The notes under the pieces: model-generated
What the model saw: only the letters and a program-made list of their open reading frames with translations
The model's database searches: none
What the model was told of the DNA's origin: nothing
Assembly: GCA_032622095.1 (NCBI GenBank)
Contig: CP136065.1
Location: 65,713,031-65,777,030, forward strand
Source of the DNA: Siphonodentalium dalli
Taxonomy: Eukaryota > Mollusca > Scaphopoda > Gadilida > Siphonodentaliidae
Length of the DNA stretch: 64,000 nt
Reading direction: 5' to 3'
Shown here: positions 23,395-34,030 of the stretch, piece by piece
How the letters are laid out: every line of letters starts with the position of its first letter
Position numbering within the stretch: position 1 is the stretch's first letter
Translations under genes and position numbers: made by a program

Positions 23395-23860
23395 AATGTG
23401 TATAAATTCTACACAATATTTGTTACATTTTATCTTAAACATAAATGTGTAGAAATGACACATGACATATATGTGTCGGTGGAATTTTCTTAACGTTGAA
23501 TATGAGTGAATATATGAGTGTATCATAGTTATTAGATGAGATGTGTTCTACTGGAGACACATAACTCGTAAAGGTTACCACATTTTAAAATTTATTATAC
23601 ACTGCTTGTGTCAAAACTGAACAGCACATAATTGTGTAGCACAGAGTTTTAAAGCTGCTGCCAGAGTTTTAGCATGGTAGCTTTCACGAGGATTGTGTCT
23701 CAACTAGAACATATCTCATCAACTAACTATAATATACTCACATATTCACTCATATTCAATGTTAAGAAAATTCTACCGACAAATATATGTCACGTGTCAT
23801 TTCTACACAATTTTGTTTAAGATAACATTTCGTAGAATTTAACACATTTGTTCTAAGAGT
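23395..23860. mobile_element. Foldback MITE with ~160 bp inverted arms
   Basis: The left arm, from TGTGTATAAATTCTACA through GAATATGAGTGAATAT to GAGATGTGTTCTA, is mirrored at 23708-23860. The central loop is about 150 bp. There is no reading frame of note. The arms differ at scattered positions, so this is not a perfect recent palindrome. Confidence 0.75.
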
Positions 23861-24659
23861 ACACTTCAAGAGATGGTAGCTCAGTTTTGTGTTTGCCTCG
23901 GGTCATCAGCCCATCCGTCAAAGTCTAGGCAAAAGTCTCAATGAAGCAAACTTAGAATGAGCTCGCGGTTGTTCAAGAGAGAGTGAGTAGAGATGGTCGA
24001 AAAGATCGAGTGAACTTCTCCTTCACCCCGCGGTTTGTTGATGTTGGAGATATAGCACATAGAAAATAGTCATGTCTGAACACGGCAAAAGCGGACACAA
24101 TTGAATTAATGTTATCTCTTTGATTGAATTGATTGGATGGATTATTTGGGGTAGAGCCCACGAGCTTTAATATGGGGTGTGAGGGGTGTCCCGTGGGTCC
24201 CTTTAATATATGGATGAGCTTAGCGTGTCATATGGTGCGCTGAAAAAGGAGCGGGGCCCGTGTTATAATTTTAAATAGTGTTAGTTTGTTAGTTATTTAA
24301 AAAACAACCGCAAGGCAGAGCGTGTGATTCAATGTGATTCAATGCGCCATCATACCGCGATTCTGCTATAGCCAAACGACAACACGAGTGCCGTATCGAC
24401 AAACCCATTTACACATCGTGTCGTTCTGTGTTTATTACACGCTTCGCGTCCTAGAATCCGTGCATTAAAAATACAGACTTAGAAGGTTTATTTAGGCACA
24501 TAGAGGGCGTGTTTTGTCATGTGTGATGATGCTTTTATTTTATAGTTCCAATTTCATGGTTGAGACGAACGTCATTGAGATGCGTATGGAACGTTCCTTA
24601 CGTATTTGTAAATATGGAACAGAAATAACACTGTACTTCTGGGAACAAGCCTGTAATAA
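23861..24659. other. No gene seen; dispersed repeat at 24385-24440
   Basis: Only the ~55 bp segment shared with 14660-14715 is recognisable. Confidence 0.5.
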
Positions 24660-24787
24660 ATCACTGCGCGTCCGACGATTGACGAGCTCTTTGTAAAGCT
24701 TTAAATCCGACGCCGAATCAGCAGTGGTCCATATATATATATATAGTTAGTGACATTCTGAACATTGCGCCGTTGTTCCGTGTGTTT

Positions 24788-24880
<93 letters not shown>

Positions 24881-25215
24881 AGATTGGTACGTCGTTTGAA
24901 GAAGATTTGGCTTTCTTATATCACCCACCCTCGCCAACTTTCGCCAAAATTTTGAACAATATTCTGCATTATTTGGAAATTTCAGACCAAACATAGGTTT
25001 TCCAAATAGGATTTAATGTGAAATTTGTGGTTTAAGACCAAAAGTCTAATATTTTTTATCTAACTTTCGGTCGAATGTTGGACTGAAATGGCCATCAATT
25101 GGACTTATCTATAATTTATCTCTGAGAACACTGATGCCCCCTCCTATTATATACAACACCAAATTGTGTCTCGGATCTCCCTGTACTAAATTGATATAGC
25201 ATGTATCACTGCGCA
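24660..25215. repeat. Inverse copy of the 14.7-17.0 kb array unit
   Basis: Read on the minus strand it contains CAATTTGGTGT, CCAATTGATGGCCAT, ACCACAAATTTCACAT and TCTAGCGAGAGAG in the order of the array unit. It is interrupted by the dinucleotide microsatellite at 24790-24876. Confidence 0.75.
24790..24876. repeat. (TC)n microsatellite, about 43 units
   Basis: An uninterrupted run of alternating C and T. It lies within a repeat whose relatives read GAGAGAAAAAAA at the same place, so the expansion probably started from a short GA tract. Confidence 0.97.
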
Positions 25216-25638
25216 TGCGGCGATTGACGATATATAAACCGTCACTTAATTTTGTGTAATTATTGTCAGTTATAAATATAATGCCCCTACGTCTCGAAAG
25301 TAATATATCTTTACAATAAATCGATAACCAGTTTCTGTAAAATTTGATCATCTCGTAACCTTCTTCATTTCACGTGAACACGATTGAATAATCTGTTTGT
25401 TAAAGACATATTGTGGACTTATTTCAGTGAATAAAACCTACATAAGTTAGTATCCAAACATTATCTCAACTGGAAGAATGTAGCTAAGAAAGTTGAAAAT
25501 TCTAACCACATCGACTGAAGGATTTCAGAGAACAAGACGTTTGAACTAATGTAAATACATGTTGTTACTACTTTATTCGGGACCAAACATTGTAACTAAT
25601 GCAACATTATCTCTGAACCTATATGTATACTATTTATT

Positions 25639-26442
25639 ATAGCCGTACGGGTCATGTGGTTGGAGGGGTGCAGCCCCCCCCCAAACGTTTTCAAAGCTCA
25701 AAGTTGGGCAATTTTCGGCTAAATTTAAGATATTTTTGGTCAAATTTGGGCAATTTTTAGGCCAACTGAATGGCATTTCAGGGGGAAGTTGTGGCAAATT
25801 ACAGTATTGTTTTCACATTCCTGCCCGAAATATACATATTTAAGGTTAAGTTGAATCCATTTGTTATATTTATGTGTATATACAAGGTATATTACACAAA
25901 ACTTGTGTGAAAACCATGAGTATATCATTTTAAATAAATTCGGTCAAAAAGTCTAAGCCCCCTTTAACCCTTTCAGTGCCAGGTCCGATTTTTGTATCAA
26001 CCCATATATCCTGTGCCAATGCATTCTCTTATATATGTGAGTCGACCGCAGGTCGCCTCGCATATATAAGAGAATGCATTGGCCTAACAATTTTTCATCA
26101 TTTGTTATTATTTTTTACAATTTTTTCTTATATTCTTTAACAGACTTATTTTGTAGGGAATCTTACGTTTTTCATGGGCATCAAAATTATTACTATGAAT
26201 ACTTGGTGATAGTTTTGAGTTATAACATTCCCCTAAGGTTTTATCCAGTTTGTTTTTATATTCGCTATAGCATGCTTAAGCATACCCCAAAAAACCCCCA
26301 AAAATTCTTTTTTTTTAAATCTAAATTTATTTGTTTTAAATTTTTTTTTAGGGCCGATTTTACAGATCGTAAATTAGGGCCGATCTCATCGGCCCCTGGC
26401 ACTGAAAGGGTTAAAACAAATCGGGCGCCCGTACGGCTATAC
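25639..26442. mobile_element. DNA element with CCGTACGG inverted ends, carrying a nested MITE
   Basis: AGCCGTACGGG at the left and CCCGTACGGCT at the right are inverted, and TATA flanks both sides. A C-tract follows the left end. The piggyBac-like MITE at 25964-26414 lies inside it and is therefore the younger of the two. The superfamily is uncertain. Confidence 0.6.
25964..26414. mobile_element. piggyBac-like MITE B
   Basis: TTAA flanks each end, with inverted termini TTAACCCTTTCAGTGCCAGG and the complement. A ~70 bp hairpin at 26018-26083 matches the hairpins of the other family members. The A/T-rich interior has no coding capacity. It shares most of its length with 41154-41634. Confidence 0.85.
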
Positions 26443-26697
26443 GCAGTCTTTGTGTGATTGAATTGAAATTGGGTGGTAAACAAACGCCAATGATTCCGCC
26501 AATAATATTCACTGCATTAATTTAATCCGTTTATCACAATGTCGCTGCCTATTGGGATATAAAATGTATGGAAATAGACAATCTGGGAATGATTCCTTTT
26601 TGAATATATACCTCAACGGAGTGTTCCATGTCACTTTAAAGATGAATTCAGAGAGGGTGATCAAAGATTATTTTGATACTGAATGTGATCACGTTGT

Positions 26698-26964
26698 CTA
26701 ACCCTTCCATGACTGGAGCTTCCTAAAATTTTGTGAAAACCCTGTGCCAGTGCATTCACTTATATATGCGTGTCGCCCATAGGGAGCCTCGCATATATAA
26801 GAGAATGCAATGGCCGAACAATATTTACCTTGATCTTGTAAGCCAGTGCATTCTATTATATATGCGAGGCTCCATATGTGAGACTCATATATATATATAA
26901 GAGAATGCGCCGGCACAGGGTATTTAATGCTGCACCAGCGCAGCTCCCGTCGTGAAAGGGTTAA
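26698..26964. mobile_element. piggyBac-like MITE C (short, two hairpins)
   Basis: The termini, TAACCCTTCCATGACTGGAGC and its inexact complement ending GGGTTAA, enclose two inner hairpins at 26748-26815 and 26840-26915. The left target site reads CTAA, one substitution from TTAA. The outer part differs from copies A, B and D, but the inner hairpin is the same, so hairpin and ends have been shuffled within the family. Confidence 0.75.
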
Positions 26965-27069
26965 TGGATCAGATGACCTAACGTACAGTAAAAATGCAGA
27001 CATTTTATTTCAACGCAAAAGTTCATAGATATAACCAACTATACAACTGAGCACGATCACAAACTGATA

Positions 27070-27470
27070 CTTCTTCTTCTTCACATTACAGCTCGCTGTC
27101 ATTTACTGACAATTATGACCCGGTCCAGGTGCTACCATGGCAGAGTAACTTTTTTACCCTGTGGTGACTCCAGTAGCGTTCGTTAACGTGCACACACCGA
27201 GGCGTGTACACTGGTCAGCCATTAATATCCACATCCGATCGGACAGCGTACTGCACCACAACAACATACCTGGACAAATGTTGTAATGGGGGAAGTCGGC
27301 AATTTTGCATTCGGATCTTTATTCAGTGATCTCGAATGAGACTTTTCAGCCTTACAAACTTGGTATCTGACCGAGTTCTGATTTTTGTCAGAATACCCTG
27401 ACCAGGTTGCGATCCCCGGTCCGCTAGCACGAGAGACCAGTACGCTACCTCTCGGATGCCGACTTCCCTA
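27070..27470 (-). mobile_element. Candidate tRNA-derived SINE
   Basis: On the minus strand TAGCGTACTGG (27447-27437) resembles a pol III A box, and GGGGATCGCAACC (27417-27405) a degenerate B box. They are 19 bases apart, shorter than in a normal tRNA. The 3' end runs into repeated AAG (plus strand TTCTTCTTCTTC), as in SINE tails. The tRNA-like part is bracketed by an inverted GGGAAGTCGGCA / TGCCGACTTCCC pair at 27290 and 27456. The rest of the body is unidentified. Confidence 0.45.
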
Positions 27471-27949
27471 TATATATCATCTGAAGAGTAGTGAAATCAA
27501 ATAAGAGTGCTCTCCCATTCACATACCAAAATAATGTAGTGGGGTGGGGACGGACCAGCAGCGATCAGCCACGGATATTCTCATGGGTGCATTTGTGGAA
27601 TGAACAATTCGAGACCAAAACAAATCATGAAGTATAATTGTTATAATATATCGCGGAAATGGTCACTAATAAGCCCAGGCTTACTGCCAGATATATTGTG
27701 TATGTTATAAATGTATTTATTTGCCTATTTGAGAAATAACAATTGTTTACACTGAGATTATTTTGTTAATTTTAATAACCAAATTATTTCTTTGGTATTT
27801 TGTAGGTCTAGTTGATATCTCATATTTGGTTGTCAATATTTTTTTTAACAGAAAAAAGCAGAAAACGATTTCCCACTTTTATTCTATAATTTTGAACTGC
27901 TTCAATGTCATAATTATGTTGCTTTAATTACACGTTGTATCGTTTTGCA

Positions 27950-28100
27950 GACATGCTCCGGACAGGTTGTACGAATGGCGATCGCCCGGGGCGAAATTCG
28001 AACAAGATTTACAACTCAATAGAACATTTGTGCGATGTCAGAGCACAACGGTCATACCGTAGACCAATATGTTAAAATGTCGCCGATGGACTCGGAAACT
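27950..28100 (+). other. Possible terminal coding exon (weak)
   Basis: A T-rich run ends in TTTTGCAG, a good splice acceptor. It is followed by an open frame of about 23 codons ending at TAG, in a locally G+C-rich segment that continues to about 28640. No homology can be recognised, and the upstream exons would have to be beyond several transposons. It may equally be chance. Confidence 0.2.
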
Positions 28101-30021
28101 CAATTAACAGCTAGTCTATCGGTTGTGATTTGAATATTTGCTGTCTGCGAACAAGACCCGTGCGATGGTGAACGGACGCCGGAGGATTATAAATTTCACG
28201 TTGCGATGCAATCGTTCTCGACCGCATAAGGCACGTCATGACATGATACAAGTTTGATCGGCGGCGCACGCGCAATGCCATTGACTACGCGTGCGCAGTT
28301 CAGTCGGTTAATCAAATTGTTATAAAATCACATAAAAAGATATGACGATTTTCCGGATGTGAGAGGAACAACGGGCGGCGAGGGGAGGGAGCGATCAATC
28401 AACCACAGTCACGTTCTATAGTCCGATTAAATGGTGACCATCTGTACAGGTCACGTGTCGCTTTGTGGGACCGTAACGATTAGACCATTCTAACGACAAC
28501 TTCTCGCATTGTTCAAAAAAAGAAACAAATGTAATATTTCCGATTCCGGAAACAACAATCGGTGATCTCTCTGTTAATTACCAAACAAAAATGTTTGGAT
28601 TCTCTGGATAAACTGCGACCGCTGTGCTATACACGCCGCTTCTAAATTACGTTATGTACGGTAATATACCGGTGATGCGAGAATTACTATATTATTTATA
28701 AGACGACAGGAATTGAATGATAACAGCTTTATATGCACATTATTGTATATATTATGCACACAAGCTTTCGGTATAAATGTATCATGTGTGGAAATGACAA
28801 TAAATGAAACACGTTAGAAGTTCGACGTTAAAGTTTATCACGTTTTGACGTCAGTCTTTACTACTGAGTATTTCAGTTCCTGCCATCTTATAACTTTACA
28901 AGATTCATACTGCTATACATATACATCATCAATTATATTATTTACATATTATTAAAAAATTATATTTAACTATTTTAGGTTTCAAACCGACGAGTGCCTG
29001 ACAATGTATTAATTTTTCGTCTTTTTGGCGCGTTTATAGGGACCCAATGCACTCGCAAAAAATAATAAAAGTGTGTGAATTTTAAGACATCACCGCTATA
29101 TAAGAAGAGCTCAGATACATAGATAAGCTTTGTTCTTATATTCATTATTGGTATAGTTATCCAATAACGAAATTTCGCGCGTTGAAATCTTTGTTATGTA
29201 AGCAAAACTTTTACAGTGATTTGACAACAAGCCGTATAGTAAGTAAATCATATTTATCAACAAAAATCGCTAAGTTTAAATATTTTATTCTGAATATGAT
29301 TTTCAGAATCACTGCTTCGACATTTCCCAGTAATTACCGTCATGTGTTTATCAAACTTGAATTGGTATCTTATTGGACTAATGTCACACTTGTATCTGTA
29401 ATTCGCTGTAACATCGATGTTTACATAACAATGTTTTGACATCATAAATCTCATTATTGGAGGGTTATTAATAATGAAAATGAGAACAAAAGTCAATCTG
29501 TTTTATCATGTATATAATGTTACCTGTTGGTGATATATCTGTTTTACAGACTGTTATGTCATTTCGCTTGATCCAACTTCGAAGAACTTTAGACCTTTTA
29601 ACTCAATTTACTTCTGGAGCAAGTGATTTTAAACGGTCATGGCTCATTCGAGCTACCAAATTCTGTTCACGTAATTTGGAAGGAGGTATAAGATATATTG
29701 ATATATAAATATACGAAATATTGATATACCGGCCTCATATGCTGTGAAAAATACCTTCAATAGTCACAGCCATTTTCCTGCTGTTTTTAATTCTTCGCGC
29801 CGAAGTGAAATAAACGCTCTTTAACATATCAGGAATAGACTGACACGAAACGCTCTTTTCTGCTCCATGCCGTGCAAACATCCTATTTAAAGTTTTATTT
29901 TGTATGACTTAATTCAATGCGTCTGGCTGGACATATATAATCATCGTAGAAAGGTAGTTAAATTGTTTATCGACCTATTTTAATTTTACCGGGACAAATT
30001 CAAAAGCAAATAGTACGGCTG
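28101..30021. other. No supported gene
   Basis: The first 500 bp are G+C richer than average. A frame of 85 codons (29182-29439) has no motif. At 29905-29985 lies a dispersed segment with TTATCGACCTATTT that recurs near 42710-42795. Confidence 0.45.
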
Positions 30022-30342
30022 AAGGGGTCACTCTCACCAAAAAAGTGCTGAAGGGTACACATGCAGGGTTTCAAAATGTGCTGAAGAGTACACAGGGTTT
30101 GTGGTCGGCACCAACACAGTTACTTTAACTGTGTTTCTGAAAGTCTGGCGCCCTTCAGCAGTTTGTGTTCAGTTCATTTTAATGTTCATTGGAACGTAAA
30201 CAATTATTCTCTATAACATAAATCATGGATGATACAAAAACTAAATGTCATTTAGAAAGAGATTTCAAAACCTGTGTACCCTTCAGCACATTTCCAAAAC
30301 CTGTTTACCCTTCGGCACAGTTTTGGTGAGAGTGACCCCTTA
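30022..30342. mobile_element. MITE with subterminal repeats
   Basis: The ends are AGGGGTCACTCTCACCAAAA and its complement. Inside each end a short motif, GTGCTGAAGGGTACAC or a variant, occurs twice in tandem at the left and twice inverted at the right. Repeated subterminal motifs are what transposases of several DNA families bind. No coding region. The target duplication is unclear. Confidence 0.75.
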
Positions 30343-30511
30343 AGCAATGGTACGTTTACTTGTCATATATAAATATATATATAGAGGATCTCTAATGAGT
30401 CGCAATTCTATACTAAATTTATTAACCTCGTCCACTAAATTAGATTAAATACATTTCGTATAGCACTGCGACGAATTTGGGATCCATTTTATCACATAAT
30501 GACATTTTGGC

Positions 30512-31651
30512 CAGGGGGGGGGGGGGGGTCGTGAGAAAATTTACACATACAGGGCCCAAAAAAAAATTACAGCCCTTTTGCTACCCACCCACTCTTTTTG
30601 TGCAAAAAAAATATTTTTTTCCGCCTGATTTTTTTGGACCAACCCCCTAAAATAAGAAAAAAAACATTTTAAATCTATTCAAAACCAAATCAAACAGAAT
30701 CAAAGGTTAGTTTTAAATTAGTCCGTTTCTGGCAGATTCCAAGTGTTCAAACAATTGAAAAACTATCAACGGTTATGATGTTGTTTTCGACATTGAAAAA
30801 TACATTTTGAAATAAAAAGTGTTTTATTCTACAGTATGCACAGATATTGTGAGGTAATATTTATAGTGCCAACAAGCCAACATTGTGTTTAATTTTTACA
30901 TAAATAGTCCAGTTACTAATTAATGACTTCTTCACTGTTGTTCCCAAAAAGGTGCCACCAACCATCATATCAGAACATCTTATAGCCATACCTGCAATGA
31001 CAGTTATATAGTATATAAGTATCACTCTTTGGAGCCAAATAAACATGCTGGCATGTTTATTTTTTAATTTGAGGTATTTTGTTAGCCAGCGCTCTGCAGC
31101 ACTAGTATTATTTGGTCATTAGACATGCCAGAGTGAAAATGCCAGCACTATCAGGCACTATTCAATATTAATTTGAGGTGAAATGCAAACCAGCACTCCT
31201 ATTCAGTCATCACTTTTATTTGGCACCAGAGAGTGCTTTATCTTATACCTACATATGTTCTTAAGTGTTGATTAAGGTCATAATCTATGTTAGAACACAT
31301 TTATTAGTGAAAACAACTTAAAACAATGTCCATAATGTGGGTTGAAAAAAATTTGCACAAACAATTTATTTTCAGGCCTCTGAGATGCACCCACCACGCC
31401 CGGTATAGGTATGTTTTTGGAAGATCTCCCCTGTATTACTTATATCTTATACCTACCCTGTTCCTAAGTGTCTGTAAAGGCCATAACCTGCCTTAGAACA
31501 CAATTATTAATGAATATATTTGAAAACAACTTAAAACAAGGGCAAAAATGTGAATAGAATTTTTTTTGCACAAACTCGTTTTTTCGGGCCTCTTCGGATC
31601 CACCCTCCCCGGCCCTGTATGATAAACTTTTGTGCGACCCCCTCCCCCCTG
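30512..31651. mobile_element. hAT-like non-autonomous element
   Basis: The left end is CAGGGG extended into a G-run and followed by GTCGTGAGAAAATTTACA; the right end is the complement ending CCCCCCTG. TTTTG occurs next to both ends, so an 8 bp target duplication is possible but imperfect. The right third holds a ~200 bp tandem duplication (31248-31415 and 31446-31612), both copies including GTTAGAACACA-like and ACAACTTAAAACAA blocks. Confidence 0.65.
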
Positions 31652-31689
31652 TTTTGCCAAGAAAAAAGAATCTCGAATCGGCTGGGGTT

Positions 31690-31980
31690 AGAACAAAATT
31701 AATATTGATTTCCTTATCACAACCAAAGAGGAAGTAAGACACCTTCCATTCTAAAAGTGTCTTTTAACGTTGACAAAATTGTTCAACCACCCTTATCACC
31801 CACATTTATCTCACATGCAGTCAACACCAAATAACCCAACCTACAAATCGAATATCATAATTATATTACAATTAACGTAATAATAAAGTTTCGGTATTGA
31901 CATCGACATCATTACACTAAGCCCTTACGCCACTCAGCGTGCCGATGATACACGTGTCTTACTAAAAAAAATATAAGGCC
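31690..31980. repeat. Dispersed repeat, inverse of 17700-18012
   Basis: See the copy at 17700. Here it directly follows the hAT-like element. Confidence 0.7.
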
Positions 31981-32043
31981 GGGTTTAGGGATAATTATAT
32001 GAGTATTCCGTGCATGCATCGAATACATTGTCCTTGCAATATA

Positions 32044-32175
32044 TACAGTAATGCTCTAATTAATCGACCTCTTAACCACAGCAGAATTATGGGTAACTTT
32101 TCAGGATTTAGTCGGAAATATGGCTTGTTGCCATTCATCGGAAAGCTCTCACCGATTAATTAGAGCATTACTGTA
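32044..32175. mobile_element. Tc1/mariner-like MITE, 132 bp
   Basis: Perfect 23 bp inverted ends begin TACAGTAATGCTCTAATT. A TA dinucleotide at the very tip plus CAGT fits the Tc1/mariner pattern (TA target, CAGT-type terminus). The interior is 86 bp and non-coding. Confidence 0.8.
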
Positions 32176-32184
32176 CATTGACCT

Positions 32185-32312
32185 TGTAAGCCAGTGCATT
32201 CTCTTATATATATATATATGCATGGGTGTCTCCCTATTGGAGACTCGCATATATAAGATAATGCGCTGGCACATGATCTTTCATTTGCACCAGCGCAACT
32301 CCCGTCGGAAGT
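32185..32312. mobile_element. Fragment of piggyBac-like MITE family (C type)
   Basis: It contains the characteristic hairpin arms (AGTGCATTCTCTTATATA and TATATAAGATAATGCGC) and then CACCAGCGCAACTCCCGTCG, as near the right end of 26698-26964. The terminal TTAA is lost. Confidence 0.7.
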
Positions 32313-32335
32313 TTGGAGTTTGGGGATGATACACA

Positions 32336-33280
32336 GGAAGATTTGAAAGGGCCGTCGGCCCTCTCCTACAACCCACGTTTGAATGCCGTAATTCCGCTGA
32401 ACTTAGGGCGGGACATTCAAATAAATGATATAGTAACTCGTGTTTATGGTCGATTATCCATGCTTAGGAAAATAAAATATAAACTTAGTCGCAAATCCTT
32501 AAATCTAATGTACACATCTTACATTCTTCCTCTTATGGAATATGGATATATTATCTGGGACTGTGACTCCCGACTCCCTTCTAAATACGCTAGACAAATT
32601 ACACATAGATGCGGCTCGAATTGTATCGGGCTTAACTCGCTCGTGCGCCATACATAAATGATTTACAGAATTGGGTTGGCAATCACTGCAAGGGCGAAGA
32701 AAATTTCATAATACGGGGACAACACAAATTATCCTTCCAGATATCCCTACCGATTTAACTCTTTATCTAGAAAGGCTGAATATCATAATAAATCGTTCTT
32801 TCCTTCAATGATTATCCAGTGGAACAAATTCCTAGATGACCTCACGAAGAGTGACGATAAAGGCAATAGGAAGAAAATAAATAAAGGTAATATAAGAGAA
32901 AAAAATAGCTGCTATGTTTCTTGTATTGAAACCGCATCCCTTCTACCTAGTTGGAAGCCGAGAGAGGAACATACTACACGCTAAACTGCGAAACAACTGT
33001 AGTAATCTTAATTTTGATAATCATATCAATCATATATTGCCGATTCGCCGAAATGTTGTTGTGGTGCACCAGAGGAAACAGCATATCACGTTTTCTTCGA
33101 ATGTCCTTAGTTTATTTATGAAAGATTAAAACTTTTAGATAGTATATCTAAACTGGGCATACTACACTTGACCATTGGGAATATACTTTTCGGCTCCACC
33201 CATGAGACTGAGCAAATAAATTGCAAGTTATTCATTTTTGCTCAAAAGTATATTATAGAAACAAAACGATTTAATGATTA
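32336..33280 (+). pseudogene. Decayed LINE: RT C-terminal region and Cys motif
   Basis: The first 110 codons include VYGRLSMLRKIKYKLSRKSL and YTSYILPLMEYG...IWD, typical of the thumb-side region of Jockey/CR1-type reverse transcriptases. Later, in other frames, ELGWQSLQGRRKFH-like sequence and a CCCGAPEETAYHVFFECP motif appear near 33040-33090. Several frameshifts and stops separate these blocks, and the catalytic RT core is absent. This is a 5'-truncated, inactive copy of a different LINE from the one at 5.8-11 kb. Confidence 0.85.
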
Positions 33281-33609
33281 ATAGTATAACAAACCTAGCG
33301 AATGGAAATAGTAATATATAAATTAGGAAACAAAATATCACATCATCGATCGAAGGCCCACAACCACACCCCCATTCTGACGCAAACAGTACATTTGACA
33401 TCTTAACGTGTATCCCCACTTTATTATCATAGTTTAATCAAACAAGTGTTGTTTGTATACCCTTGTATTATATGTATTGCAGGCAGGAAGCCTAACTCTT
33501 TTTGTCAATTGTCCATTGTTTGTTGGAAAGGGGCGCCAATAAGTTAGCAATAACTTGTGCCCCAATCCAGTTAGCTATTTTTGCTAATAAAATATGTTTA
33601 AACTAATTA
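33281..33609. other. No recognisable feature
   Basis: Possible 3' tail of the preceding LINE remnant. Nothing diagnostic is visible. Confidence 0.4.
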
Positions 33610-34030
33610 CTATTTCTTTGGCTTCGGTGGTAAAAAAAAATATTTGATTCGAGTCGAGGAACCCAGCCATCAAAGCTCAGAGTGATCAGATATCGATTAT
33701 TGTAATTTGTAATTTCTCGAGATGCGTACTTTTTTATGGCCTGGAAAAAAATCACCAAACCGACGGTCTCGGATCAAATTGCGGATGAAGATGGATAACT
33801 CTAAAATCAAGTGGCTTTTGAGGTATACAATTTTGACAATCCGGTCAGATTTCGTTTAATAAAATGTTGATAGTTTACACGTTTTGTGCAATTTTATACT
33901 ATAGTTGACTGTAGATAGCATTATATTTTGGCAATTAATCGATTCTGATAACTGAAGCGGCATTTCAAACAATGTTGTTGTTGGAATCTGTTGATATGGG
34001 GACCATCGAATTGGATTGAGTACCTTTAAG
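33610..34030. repeat. Dispersed repeat (also 60840-61145; inverse at 380-475)
   Basis: Shared blocks include TATTTGATTCGAGTCGAGGA, AAAGCTCAGAG..ATCAGATATCGAT, a TTG-run and GTACCTTTAA. A short inverse piece with TTTGATGGCTGGGTTCCTCG lies near 34938. The TTG run has expanded in the 61 kb copy. Confidence 0.8.

Noticed and set aside
24701-24994. Arg/Glu repeat protein across the TC microsatellite
   Set aside because: Pure consequence of translating an alternating dinucleotide run.
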